Source: JACDAN01 sp035776735
GTDB taxonomy: Bacteria > Actinomycetota > Thermoleophilia > Gaiellales > Gaiellaceae
Reading direction: 5' to 3'
Length of the DNA stretch: 26,937 nt
NCBI GenBank assembly: GCA_035776735.1
Contig: DASSSO010000128.1
Coordinates: forward strand, 1 to 26,937
Positions 21,030-26,937 of this stretch are shown here, piece by piece. Each line of letters begins with the position of its first letter. Position 1 is the first letter of the stretch. Below the pieces are notes generated by a model. The model did not search any database and was not told the DNA's origin. It saw nothing but the letters and a program-made list of their open reading frames with translations. Both the position numbers and the translations under genes were made by a program.

Positions 21030-21887
21030 ATGACGAGAACTCGCTCGGGGGTCGTCGCCGGACTCGCAGCCGCCGGACTTGCGCTGGCCGGCGTCGCCAC
21101 CGCCATCAGCAACGGCGTTCCCGACGGAAACGGACACCCGAACGTCGGCATGCTGACGATCGGCTTCGAAGAGGACGGCGAACTGGTGCGCTTTGCCGAC
21201 TGTTCCGGCTCCTACGGCGGACCACGAGTCGGCGAACCGGCGAGCAAGGTGTTCGTGACCGCCGCTCACTGCGTGGCGGGGGCTCTCGAAGCGGGAATTG
21301 CCGCGAACCAGTTCTGGGTGAGCTTCGACTCCGAGATCACCTTCGATGCGGAGACGGGCGTCGTGACGAGCACGAACGACTGGCACCAGGCCACTGCAGT
21401 CGCGTTCGATCCTGCGGCGGGACGGCAACGCTCGGATGGACACGACTACGCGGTCGTCCTGCTCGACAGCGTTCCGACGGGACTGGCTCCGATCCAGTTT
21501 CCGAGGGCCGGGCTGCTCTCAGAGCTCGCCGCAAAGGGCGGTCTCCAGCCCGGCACGATCGTCGACAACGTGGGCTACGGCGTCATTCCGCTCTTCAAGA
21601 GAGGGCAACCGAACTTCGAGGCCCCGCCGGGACGGATGTTCTCGACGTCGCGGTACAAGGCGCTCACGCAGGCCTATCTGAAGCTGAACATGAACTCCGA
21701 TTCCCTCGAAGGCAACGGCGGCATCTGCTTCGGTGACTCGGGCTCGCCGAAGTTCCTCCACGGGACGAACACGGCGATTGCGCTGTCGTTCGGCGGAGAC
21801 GCGATCTGCCGGTCCGAGAGCTTCAACAGCAGACTCGACATCGCCGCCGCGCGATCGTTCTACGGCCGGTACCTGGCACTGCCGTAG
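21030..21887 (+). CDS. Secreted trypsin-like serine protease (S1 family)
   Basis: The 285-residue protein starts with a signal peptide (basic TRTR, then GVVAGLAAAGLALAGVATA, about residues 1-25). The catalytic triad is visible: His80 in VTAAHC, Asp139 in DYAVVLLD and Ser237 in GDSGSP. Cysteines at 58 and 81 can form the disulfide beside the histidine loop. The prosegment is very short, so activation may follow signal removal directly. Expected site of action is outside the cell; substrate preference cannot be read reliably. A good SD (AGGAGG) and a plausible promoter precede it and a hairpin terminator follows, so it is a single-gene unit. Codon use is less biased than its neighbours. Confidence 0.92.
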   Translation: MTRTRSGVVAGLAAAGLALAGVATAISNGVPDGNGHPNVGMLTIGFEEDGELVRFADCSGSYGGPRVGEPASKVFVTAAHCVAGALEAGIAANQFWVSFDSEITFDAETGVVTSTNDWHQATAVAFDPAAGRQRSDGHDYAVVLLDSVPTGLAPIQFPRAGLLSELAAKGGLQPGTIVDNVGYGVIPLFKRGQPNFEAPPGRMFSTSRYKALTQAYLKLNMNSDSLEGNGGICFGDSGSPKFLHGTNTAIALSFGGDAICRSESFNSRLDIAAARSFYGRYLALP

Positions 21888-21897
21888 GGATTGGCAG

Positions 21898-21922
21898 GAG
21901 GGGCCGCGCCGCGCGGCCCCTC
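21898..21922 (+). terminator. Hairpin terminator after the protease
   Basis: GAGGGGCCGCG and CGCGGCCCCTC form an 11-bp perfect stem with a 3-nt loop, followed by TCTC rather than a clean T run. It lies 10 nt after the protease stop. The remaining 130 bp up to the MscS stop hold nothing I can identify. Confidence 0.65.
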
Positions 21923-22056
21923 TCTCGCCCGCTCGCCGCCCGCCCAGGCCCGTTCGCGGTTCCGTCGGCGATCCGGCTCTCGCTGTTCGCGTTCTCGCGA
22001 CCTGGGTCGTCGCACGGTACGGCTACGGCCGTTACAGGAAGGCGACCGACCAGCGT

Positions 22057-23001
22057 TTAGGAGGCGCGCCTGAGCGCCGGCACGAAGTCCGTGCTGCGGC
22101 GGGTCGCCGCCGACGCGCGGGCGAAGCTGCGGGCGGCGGACTCGTCGACGGCCAGCGTGACCGGCCCGTGAGCGATCAGGCCCTCCTCCGCGCGCTCGCG
22201 GAGCAGATCGGCGAAGAAGCCGTCCACCAGCCACTCGCGGCCCGGGGCGACCGACGCGCGCACGCTGATCCGGATCAGCGTCTCGGAGAGCTCGTCCACC
22301 TGGTCGATGCTGGGCCGGCGAACGAACGTGGTCGGGCCCTCGGGCAGGATCGACGCGACCGAGTCGACCATCGCGACGCCCTGGTCGCGGTCGGTGACGA
22401 AGACTTCGAGGATGAGCTGCTTCGCGCCGCTCGGCAGCACGCGCACGGACGGGATCTGCGAGTTGTGGATGTGGATCACCTCGCCGTCGAGCGTCCGCAG
22501 CCGCGTGTGGCGCAGCGAGACGTCCTCGACGACGCCCTGCAGCTCGTGCATCGGGATCTGGATCGTGTCGCCGACGGAGTACCACCGCTCGAGGAACATC
22601 GCGAGCCCCGCGATGATGTCCATCAGGACACGCTGGATCGCGAAGCCGATCAAGATGAAGAGGAACGAGGCGCCCGCGAGCGCCGTCAGCCGGTCGACGC
22701 CGCCGATCAGCTGGCCGGCCGAGAGGACGGCCGCGGTCGCGAACCCGAAGTAGGCAATCGCCGCGCGGATGATCGAGACGCTCGTCTCGCGACGCTTGAG
22801 CGCCGTCATCCTCCCGGTTTGCTCGAGGTCGGACGAGGCCGTGCGGCGGTCGTGCCAGATCAGCAGCTTCCAGGCGACGAACCCCGCGGCGCGCGCGAGC
22901 AGCGCGGCGGCCCCGAAGAGGGCGAGGACGACGACGACCCTTCCCCACGGCGGGTAGAGGGGCGTGTTGTCGTTCAGCAGGTTGATGATCGGATCGAGCA
23001 C
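22057..23001 (-). CDS. Mechanosensitive ion channel, MscS family
   Basis: The 314-residue protein has three hydrophobic segments (about 20-45, 75-98 and 105-140). The last, ASFLFILIGFAIQRVLMDIIAGLAMFLE (given as a region), is the pore-lining helix with its amphipathic extension. It is followed by the beta domain start WYSVGDTIQI and VEDVSLRHTRLRTLDGEVIHIHNS, typical of MscS. It releases solutes on osmotic downshock. The frame extends to a TTG at 23055, but the 18 extra codons are AT-ending and unlike the gene, so GTG 22999-23001 is chosen. It is divergent from the epimerase gene. Confidence 0.9.
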   Translation of the reverse strand: MLDPIINLLNDNTPLYPPWGRVVVVLALFGAAALLARAAGFVAWKLLIWHDRRTASSDLEQTGRMTALKRRETSVSIIRAAIAYFGFATAAVLSAGQLIGGVDRLTALAGASFLFILIGFAIQRVLMDIIAGLAMFLERWYSVGDTIQIPMHELQGVVEDVSLRHTRLRTLDGEVIHIHNSQIPSVRVLPSGAKQLILEVFVTDRDQGVAMVDSVASILPEGPTTFVRRPSIDQVDELSETLIRISVRASVAPGREWLVDGFFADLLRERAEEGLIAHGPVTLAVDESAARSFARASAATRRSTDFVPALRRAS

Positions 23002-23078
23002 CGGCGCAGGCAAGCTATCGGCGCCGCCATGACCCGCGAAAGCGTTTTCAAACAATCCTTACGAGGCTTCACCGGACC

Positions 23079-24062
23079 GTGAAGATCCTCGTCCTCGGCG
23101 GGACGAAGTTTCTCGGCCGGGCGGCCGTCGAGGCGGCGCTCGAACGCGGCCACGAGCTCACGCTCTTCAACCGGGGCGAGACGAACCCCCAGCTGTTCCC
23201 CGAGGTCGAGAAGCTGCGCGGCGACCGCACTGGGGACCTCTCGGAACTGGACGGCCGGCGGTGGGATGCGGTGGTCGATCCGTCCGGCTACCTCCCGCAC
23301 GTGGTGCGCCGCTCGGCGGAGGCGCTGCGGGACTCGGTCGGCCGCTACCTCTTCGTCTCCAGCATCTCCGTGTACGCGGACTTCGGCACGGGCCCGAGCG
23401 AGGGCTCGCCGCGGGCGGAGCTCGGCGACATGCCCGCCGACGAGCTGCTCCCCGAGTACGAGAACTACGGCGCCCTGAAGGCTCTGGCCGAGGACGCCGT
23501 CTGGGAGGTCCTCGGTGACCGGGCGACGATCGTCCGTCCCGGCCTGATCGTCGGCCCCCACGATCCGACCGGCCGGTTCACGTACTGGCCGCACCGGGTC
23601 GCGCGCGGCGGGGACATGGTCGTCCCGGCCCCGCCCGAGCGCACCGTCCAGTTCGTGGACGTCCGCGATCTGGGGCGCTGGATGATCGAGCTGCTCGAAC
23701 GGGACGACGGCGGCGCCTTCAACGCGACCCGCGGCGGGGTGGCATGGGGTGAGCTGATCGAGTCGACCCGCGCAGTGACGGGATCCGACGCGGCGCCGGT
23801 CTGGATCCCCGACGAGTTCCTCGCTGAGCAGGGAGTCGGCGAGTGGATGGAGCTGCCGATGTGGCTCGCGGATCCAGACTGGGTCGGGATGAACCGGGCA
23901 GACGTCTCCCGGGCGGAGGCCGCGGGTCTCGCCCATCGCCCGCTCGAGGACACGATCCGCGCCACGCTGGAGCAGGCGGAGACGACCGACGACGCGGGGC
24001 TGAAGCCGGAACGGGAGCGGGAGCTGATCGAGACGTGGCGTCGGGGCGGCGGCGATCACTAG
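23079..24062 (+). CDS. NAD-dependent epimerase/dehydratase family protein (extended SDR)
   Basis: This is a 327-residue extended SDR. It has an N-terminal NAD(P)-binding loop, VLGGTKFLG, and NRGETNPQLFPEVEKLRGDR, typical of the group related to chloroplast RNA-binding and isoflavone-reductase-like epimerases. The Ser-Tyr-Lys set is represented by SSISVYAD and YGALKALAE, and the substrate-side block is RPGLIVGPHDPTGRFTYWP. It probably acts on a sugar nucleotide or related ligand; the substrate is not known. The start is GTG 23079-23081. Its last codons overlap the beginning of the DUF3052 frame. Confidence 0.9.
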   Translation: MKILVLGGTKFLGRAAVEAALERGHELTLFNRGETNPQLFPEVEKLRGDRTGDLSELDGRRWDAVVDPSGYLPHVVRRSAEALRDSVGRYLFVSSISVYADFGTGPSEGSPRAELGDMPADELLPEYENYGALKALAEDAVWEVLGDRATIVRPGLIVGPHDPTGRFTYWPHRVARGGDMVVPAPPERTVQFVDVRDLGRWMIELLERDDGGAFNATRGGVAWGELIESTRAVTGSDAAPVWIPDEFLAEQGVGEWMELPMWLADPDWVGMNRADVSRAEAAGLAHRPLEDTIRATLEQAETTDDAGLKPERERELIETWRRGGGDH

Positions 24063-24372
24063 GGAGAAGGACTACTCGGCGACGCCGCTCTCGCGGAAGC
24101 TCGGCGCGAAGCCGGGCGTCGACGTCGTCGTCTTCTTCACGACCAGCCGCGAGCAGCTCGAGCGACGCTTCGCGGCCCTGCGCGAGACGCTGAACCCGGC
24201 CGACGGGCTCTGGGTCGCCTGGCCGAAGAAGGCGTCCAAGATCGAGACCGACCTCGACTTCGACAGCGTGCAGCGGATCGGACTCGACGCCGGCCTCGTC
24301 GACAACAAGAGCGCGGCGATCGACGATCTCTGGCAGGCCGTGCGCTTCGTCTACCGGCTCGAAGACCGCTAG
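24055..24372 (+). CDS. DUF3052 family protein, no canonical start codon
   Basis: The frame encodes about 105 residues with clear DUF3052 features: KDYSATPLSRKLGAKPG at the start, a Rossmann-like VDVVVFFTTSREQLERRF, GLWVAWPKKASK, TDLDFDSVQRIGLDAGLVDNK, and WQAVRFVYRLEDR before the TAG. DUF3052 proteins are small actinobacterial proteins of unknown function. Between the in-frame TGA at 24025 and the conserved N-terminus there is no ATG, GTG or TTG; the best placed initiator is ATC at 24055, giving ITREKDYS. The codon before it is GCG where GTG would give a normal start. The frame overlaps the epimerase stop, so re-initiation is plausible. A sequencing error or loss of the start is the alternative. 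Confidence 0.7.
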   Translation: MTREKDYSATPLSRKLGAKPGVDVVVFFTTSREQLERRFAALRETLNPADGLWVAWPKKASKIETDLDFDSVQRIGLDAGLVDNKSAAIDDLWQAVRFVYRLEDR

Positions 24373-25229
24373 TCGTACGCCGCGCGGGCGCGCTTCCAGC
24401 GCGGGTCGTCCGTCCGGATGTGGTCCGGGTTCACGCCCCTCGCCTCGGCGAGCGCGAGCGCGAGCAGCTGGAAGCGGACGATGTCCACGACGGGGTGGCG
24501 CGTCGGGACGAACTCGACGTCGCAGCCGAGCTCGCGCAGCGCCGCGAGCGCGTCGCGCGCCCGCTCGCCCGCACGACCCTCGCCCTCGAGGACGAAGCAG
24601 CGGACCGACTCGTCGACGGCGGCGAGGTGGCCGTGGAGCAGCTGCTCGGTGTGGTGCGCCTCGGCGGCGACGAACGCGCCCTCACGGAGCTTGAGCGCCG
24701 CCTCCTGCGCGGTCGGCCAGGCGCTGCCGGCGCCGGCGATCAGGAACCGCTCGTGCTCGCTCGGAAGCGCCGGCCGCTCCAGCTCCGCCTCCACGAGCTC
24801 CGGCAGCTCCGAGACGTCCTGTCCCCGGAGCGCCGCGATCGCGGCCACGGCGGAGGTGTAGCTCGCCGTGTGGCACCAGCTCTTCTCGATCTCCGGCGCC
24901 GCCACGACCACGTGATCGCACTCGGCCGCGATCGGGCTGTCCGGCGCGCCGGTGACGAGCCACGTCTCGCCCTGCCAGGAGCGAACCGCCTCCAGCGTGA
25001 GCCGCGTCGTGCCCTCGTGGCTGATCGCGACCAGCACCTCCGCCTCGCGCTCGGGACGCAGGACGAGGTCGAGCGCCTGCCGCGCGTCGCCGCCGGTCTG
25101 GGCCGCGTGGAACGAGGTTCCACAGCCGGTGAACAGCGTCTTCGCGTCCGGAAGGCGGTCGCCGGACGGCACCCGACGGAGCCAGTCCGGCTGCGCGAAG
25201 ATCGCCGCCCGCGTGTGCTCGCCGCTCAT
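24369..25229 (-). CDS. SIS-domain sugar isomerase, GlmS C-terminal-like
   Basis: The 286-residue protein consists of two SIS domains without a glutaminase domain. The first shows TLFTGCGTSFHAAQ and VAISHEGTTRLTLEAV; the second has FLIAGAGSAWPTAQEAALKLREGAFVAAEAHHTEQLLHG (several blocks), where the Glu and the His/Glu-rich loop resemble the isomerase part of GlmS/AgaS. It likely isomerises or deaminates an amino-sugar phosphate. ATG 25227-25229 is chosen: it has no SD, and TATAGA lies 7 nt upstream, giving a leaderless mRNA. A longer frame would cross the divergent gene. Its TAG overlaps the TAG of DUF3052 in a shared CTAG. Confidence 0.85.
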   Translation of the reverse strand: MSGEHTRAAIFAQPDWLRRVPSGDRLPDAKTLFTGCGTSFHAAQTGGDARQALDLVLRPEREAEVLVAISHEGTTRLTLEAVRSWQGETWLVTGAPDSPIAAECDHVVVAAPEIEKSWCHTASYTSAVAAIAALRGQDVSELPELVEAELERPALPSEHERFLIAGAGSAWPTAQEAALKLREGAFVAAEAHHTEQLLHGHLAAVDESVRCFVLEGEGRAGERARDALAALRELGCDVEFVPTRHPVVDIVRFQLLALALAEARGVNPDHIRTDDPRWKRARAAYD

Positions 25230-25235
25230 CGAGGC

Positions 25236-25244
25236 GTCTATACC
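25236..25244. promoter_or_regulatory. Shared divergent -10 region, leaderless genes on both sides
   Basis: TCTATACC reads TATACC on the plus strand and GGTATAGA on the minus strand. The minus-strand TATAGA is 7 nt from the SIS gene's ATG, and the plus-strand TATACC is 10 nt from the thioesterase GTG. Neither gene has an SD. One AT-rich element therefore seems to serve as -10 box for both, so the two cannot be opened at once. Confidence 0.45.
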
Positions 25245-25254
25245 ATCCACCGCC

Positions 25255-25656
25255 GTGGACGGGTTCCCCTTCGTGTACCGCGACACCGTGCGCTTTCGCG
25301 ACCTCGACGGGATGGGCCACGTCAACAACGCGGTCTTCCTCACCTACATGGAGTCCGCCCGAATCGCGTTCCTGTCCTCCCTCGGCGCAGGCGACAACCC
25401 GCAGCAGAGCCTGATCCTCGCCCGGACGGAGGCGGACTTCCGGTCGCCGATCGCCTTCGGCGAGGAGGTCGAGGTCGGCGTCAGGACGGCGCGCGTGGGA
25501 ACGAAGAGCTTCGAGCTGGAGTACGAGATCCGCGCCGACGGCCGCGTGGCGGCCGAGGGCAAGAGCGTGCTCGTCGGCTACGACTACGAGAGAGGAGCGA
25601 GCGTGGAGATCCCCGCAGAGTGGCGCGACTGGCTGGCGCCTGAGGTAATCGTCTGA
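25255..25656 (+). CDS. 4-hydroxybenzoyl-CoA thioesterase-like hotdog protein
   Basis: The 133-residue protein has the single-hotdog 4HBT/YbgC pattern: RFRDLDGMGHVNNAVFLTYM near the start, with the catalytic Asp18, and a central SPIAFGEEVEVGVR strand. It probably hydrolyses an acyl- or aryl-CoA ester in the cytoplasm. The start is GTG 25255-25257 without an SD and with a -10-like TATACC 10 nt before it. TGA overlaps the ATG of the M16 peptidase (TGATG), so they are coupled. Whether the two act in one pathway is not evident. Confidence 0.9.
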   Translation: MDGFPFVYRDTVRFRDLDGMGHVNNAVFLTYMESARIAFLSSLGAGDNPQQSLILARTEADFRSPIAFGEEVEVGVRTARVGTKSFELEYEIRADGRVAAEGKSVLVGYDYERGASVEIPAEWRDWLAPEVIV

Positions 25657-26924
25657 TGGCCGTCTTCGAGCGACAGGTGCTGCCGAACGGGCTACGGCTG
25701 CTGTCCGCGTCCATGCCGCAGGTGCAGTCGGTCGCCTGCTTCATCATGCTCGCCGCCGGCTCCCGCTACGAGACGCCCGAGACGAGCGGGATCGCCCACT
25801 TCGCCGAGCATATGTTCTTCAAGGGCACGGAGAACCGGCCCACGGCGCAGATCATCGGCAACGAGCTCGACGGGATCGGCGCCGAGTTCAACGCCTTCAC
25901 CGGCAAGGAGTACACGGGCTACTACGTCAAGTGCGCGGCCGAGCACCGGCAGCGCGCGTTCGACGTCCTCGTCGACATGCTCCGCCACTCCAAGTTCGAC
26001 CCCGAGGAGATCGAGCGGGAGAAGGGCGTGATCATCGAGGAGATGAACATGTACTTCGACACGCCGCGGGACTACATCGGCGGCGTCTACCACCACCTGC
26101 TCTACGGCGACACGCCGCTCGGCTGGGACATCATCGGCCGCAAGGAGACGGTGCGCGGCGCGACGCGCGAGACGTTCCTCGAGTACGTGAACCGCTGGTA
26201 CACCGGGCCGAAGATGGTCGTCGGCATCGCCGGGAACTTCGACGAGAGCGCGCGGCGGGAGATCGAGGGGATGCTCGGCGACGTGGAGGCGAGCGACCCG
26301 GGCGGGGCGCAACCGCTGCCCGGAACGAACGGCTCGGGGCCGAGCGTCCGGATCCACACGAAGGACTCCGACCAGGCGCACATCGCCATGGGCGTTCCGA
26401 GTTATCCCCTGTCCCATCCGGACAGGTACCCGCTCCAGCTCCTCGGAACCGTCCTCGGGACGGGCATGTCCTCCCGGCTCTTCACGGAGGTCCGGGAGCG
26501 GCGCGGCCTCGCGTACTACGTCTTCGCGACGAACCACTCCTACACGGACACGGGAACGCTGTACTCGCAGGCCGGCGTCGACATCAGCCGCATCGACGAG
26601 GCGGTCGAGACGATCGCGCGCGAGCTGAAGAAGATCGCGGCCGAGCCGGTGCCGGAGGAGGAGCTCGAGAAGTCGAAGAACGTCGCCAAGGGCCGCTTCG
26701 TGCTCACGACGGAGAGCCCGCACGGGATGATCATGTTCGGACTGCGTCGCGAGGTGCTCGAGGGCCAGGCCGAGGAGCCGGCCGACGTGCTCGCGGGGAT
26801 CGACGCGGTCACCGTGGAGGACGTCCAGCGGGTCGCGCAGGACGTGATCGGCAGGAACGGCCTCAAGCTGGCGCTGATCGGGCCGTTCGACGACGCCGAG
26901 CGCTTCGAGAAGCTCCTGGCTTAA
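25656..26924 (+). CDS. M16 family zinc metallopeptidase
   Basis: This is a 422-residue peptidase of the pitrilysin/mitochondrial-processing-peptidase beta type. The inverted zinc motif HFAEH gives His48, Glu51 and His52. The third ligand is Glu129 in VIIEEM, exactly at the HxxEH-x76-E distance. The C-terminal half has RERRGLAYYVFATNHSYTD, containing the conserved Arg/Tyr loop that binds substrate. The length matches bacterial single-chain M16B enzymes, which usually work as dimers; no signal peptide is seen. It is coupled to the upstream thioesterase by a 1-nt overlap. The gene is complete and the window ends 13 nt later. Confidence 0.95.
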   Translation: MAVFERQVLPNGLRLLSASMPQVQSVACFIMLAAGSRYETPETSGIAHFAEHMFFKGTENRPTAQIIGNELDGIGAEFNAFTGKEYTGYYVKCAAEHRQRAFDVLVDMLRHSKFDPEEIEREKGVIIEEMNMYFDTPRDYIGGVYHHLLYGDTPLGWDIIGRKETVRGATRETFLEYVNRWYTGPKMVVGIAGNFDESARREIEGMLGDVEASDPGGAQPLPGTNGSGPSVRIHTKDSDQAHIAMGVPSYPLSHPDRYPLQLLGTVLGTGMSSRLFTEVRERRGLAYYVFATNHSYTDTGTLYSQAGVDISRIDEAVETIARELKKIAAEPVPEEELEKSKNVAKGRFVLTTESPHGMIMFGLRREVLEGQAEEPADVLAGIDAVTVEDVQRVAQDVIGRNGLKLALIGPFDDAERFEKLLA

Positions 26925-26937
26925 CCACTTCGGCACC

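Noticed and set aside
1..26937. CRISPR arrays, insertion sequences, phage or conjugative genes
   Set aside because: No regularly spaced repeats, transposase, integrase or structural phage motifs were seen on either strand.

Overview
The window is about 27 kb of very GC-rich DNA with dense gene packing, many 1-10 bp gene overlaps, frequent GTG/TTG starts, and several genes whose -10 box sits so close to the start codon that leaderless transcription is likely. This style, together with the protein content (Mug-Nudix fusion, KhtT/KhtU pair, DUF3052, HTH-TPR regulator), suggests a deep-branching actinobacterium such as Thermoleophilia (Gaiellales or Solirubrobacterales). That placement is an inference, because no rRNA is present. 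I see no mobile element, CRISPR array or convincing tRNA.

Positions 1-3660 are the most unusual part. On the minus strand, from 3172 downwards, there is a 14-codon leader ORF, then an HTH-XRE/TPR regulator translationally coupled to it, then a 31-34 residue secreted-looking peptide. The peptide follows the regulator stop directly and has a 14-nt match to the 16S anti-Shine-Dalgarno sequence. This is the layout of an RRNPP-type (Rap/Rgg/NprR/PlcR/PrgX) receptor-pheromone pair. A structured stretch and an intrinsic terminator follow, then selD and a nucleotidyltransferase. Divergently, at 3271-3485, a textbook sigma-70 promoter and a strong terminator bracket about 180 nt of highly structured, apparently non-coding sequence. 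It is followed by a cluster of five hairpins.

Positions 3652-10255 look like an envelope, lipid and efflux locus. A minus-strand operon (DHA2-type MFS exporter, TetR regulator, isoprenylcysteine-type methyltransferase) diverges, across a 43-bp region with an inverted repeat, from a plus-strand operon (MMPL/RND transporter and acyl-CoA/acetyl-CoA synthetase-like ligase). The genes inside each operon overlap by 4 bp.

Positions 10238-15805 hold a K+/H+ antiporter with its regulatory subunit, an SDR oxidoreductase, a hotdog-fold protein, glutamine-dependent NAD+ synthetase (NadE), and a small protein coupled to a cupin. Positions 15806-18622 contain two orphan 23-bp palindromes in a convergent gap, a Mug-Nudix fusion protein, an unrecognised ORF, a GNAT acetyltransferase and a small conserved-looking protein.

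Positions 18652-26924 carry an OsmC-hydrolase-class V aminotransferase operon, a secreted trypsin-like protease, an MscS channel, and an epimerase followed by a DUF3052 gene with no canonical start codon. After these come a SIS-domain sugar isomerase and a divergent thioesterase-M16 peptidase operon. Most of these are ordinary chromosomal genes. The regulator-peptide locus is the best candidate for an undescribed system.
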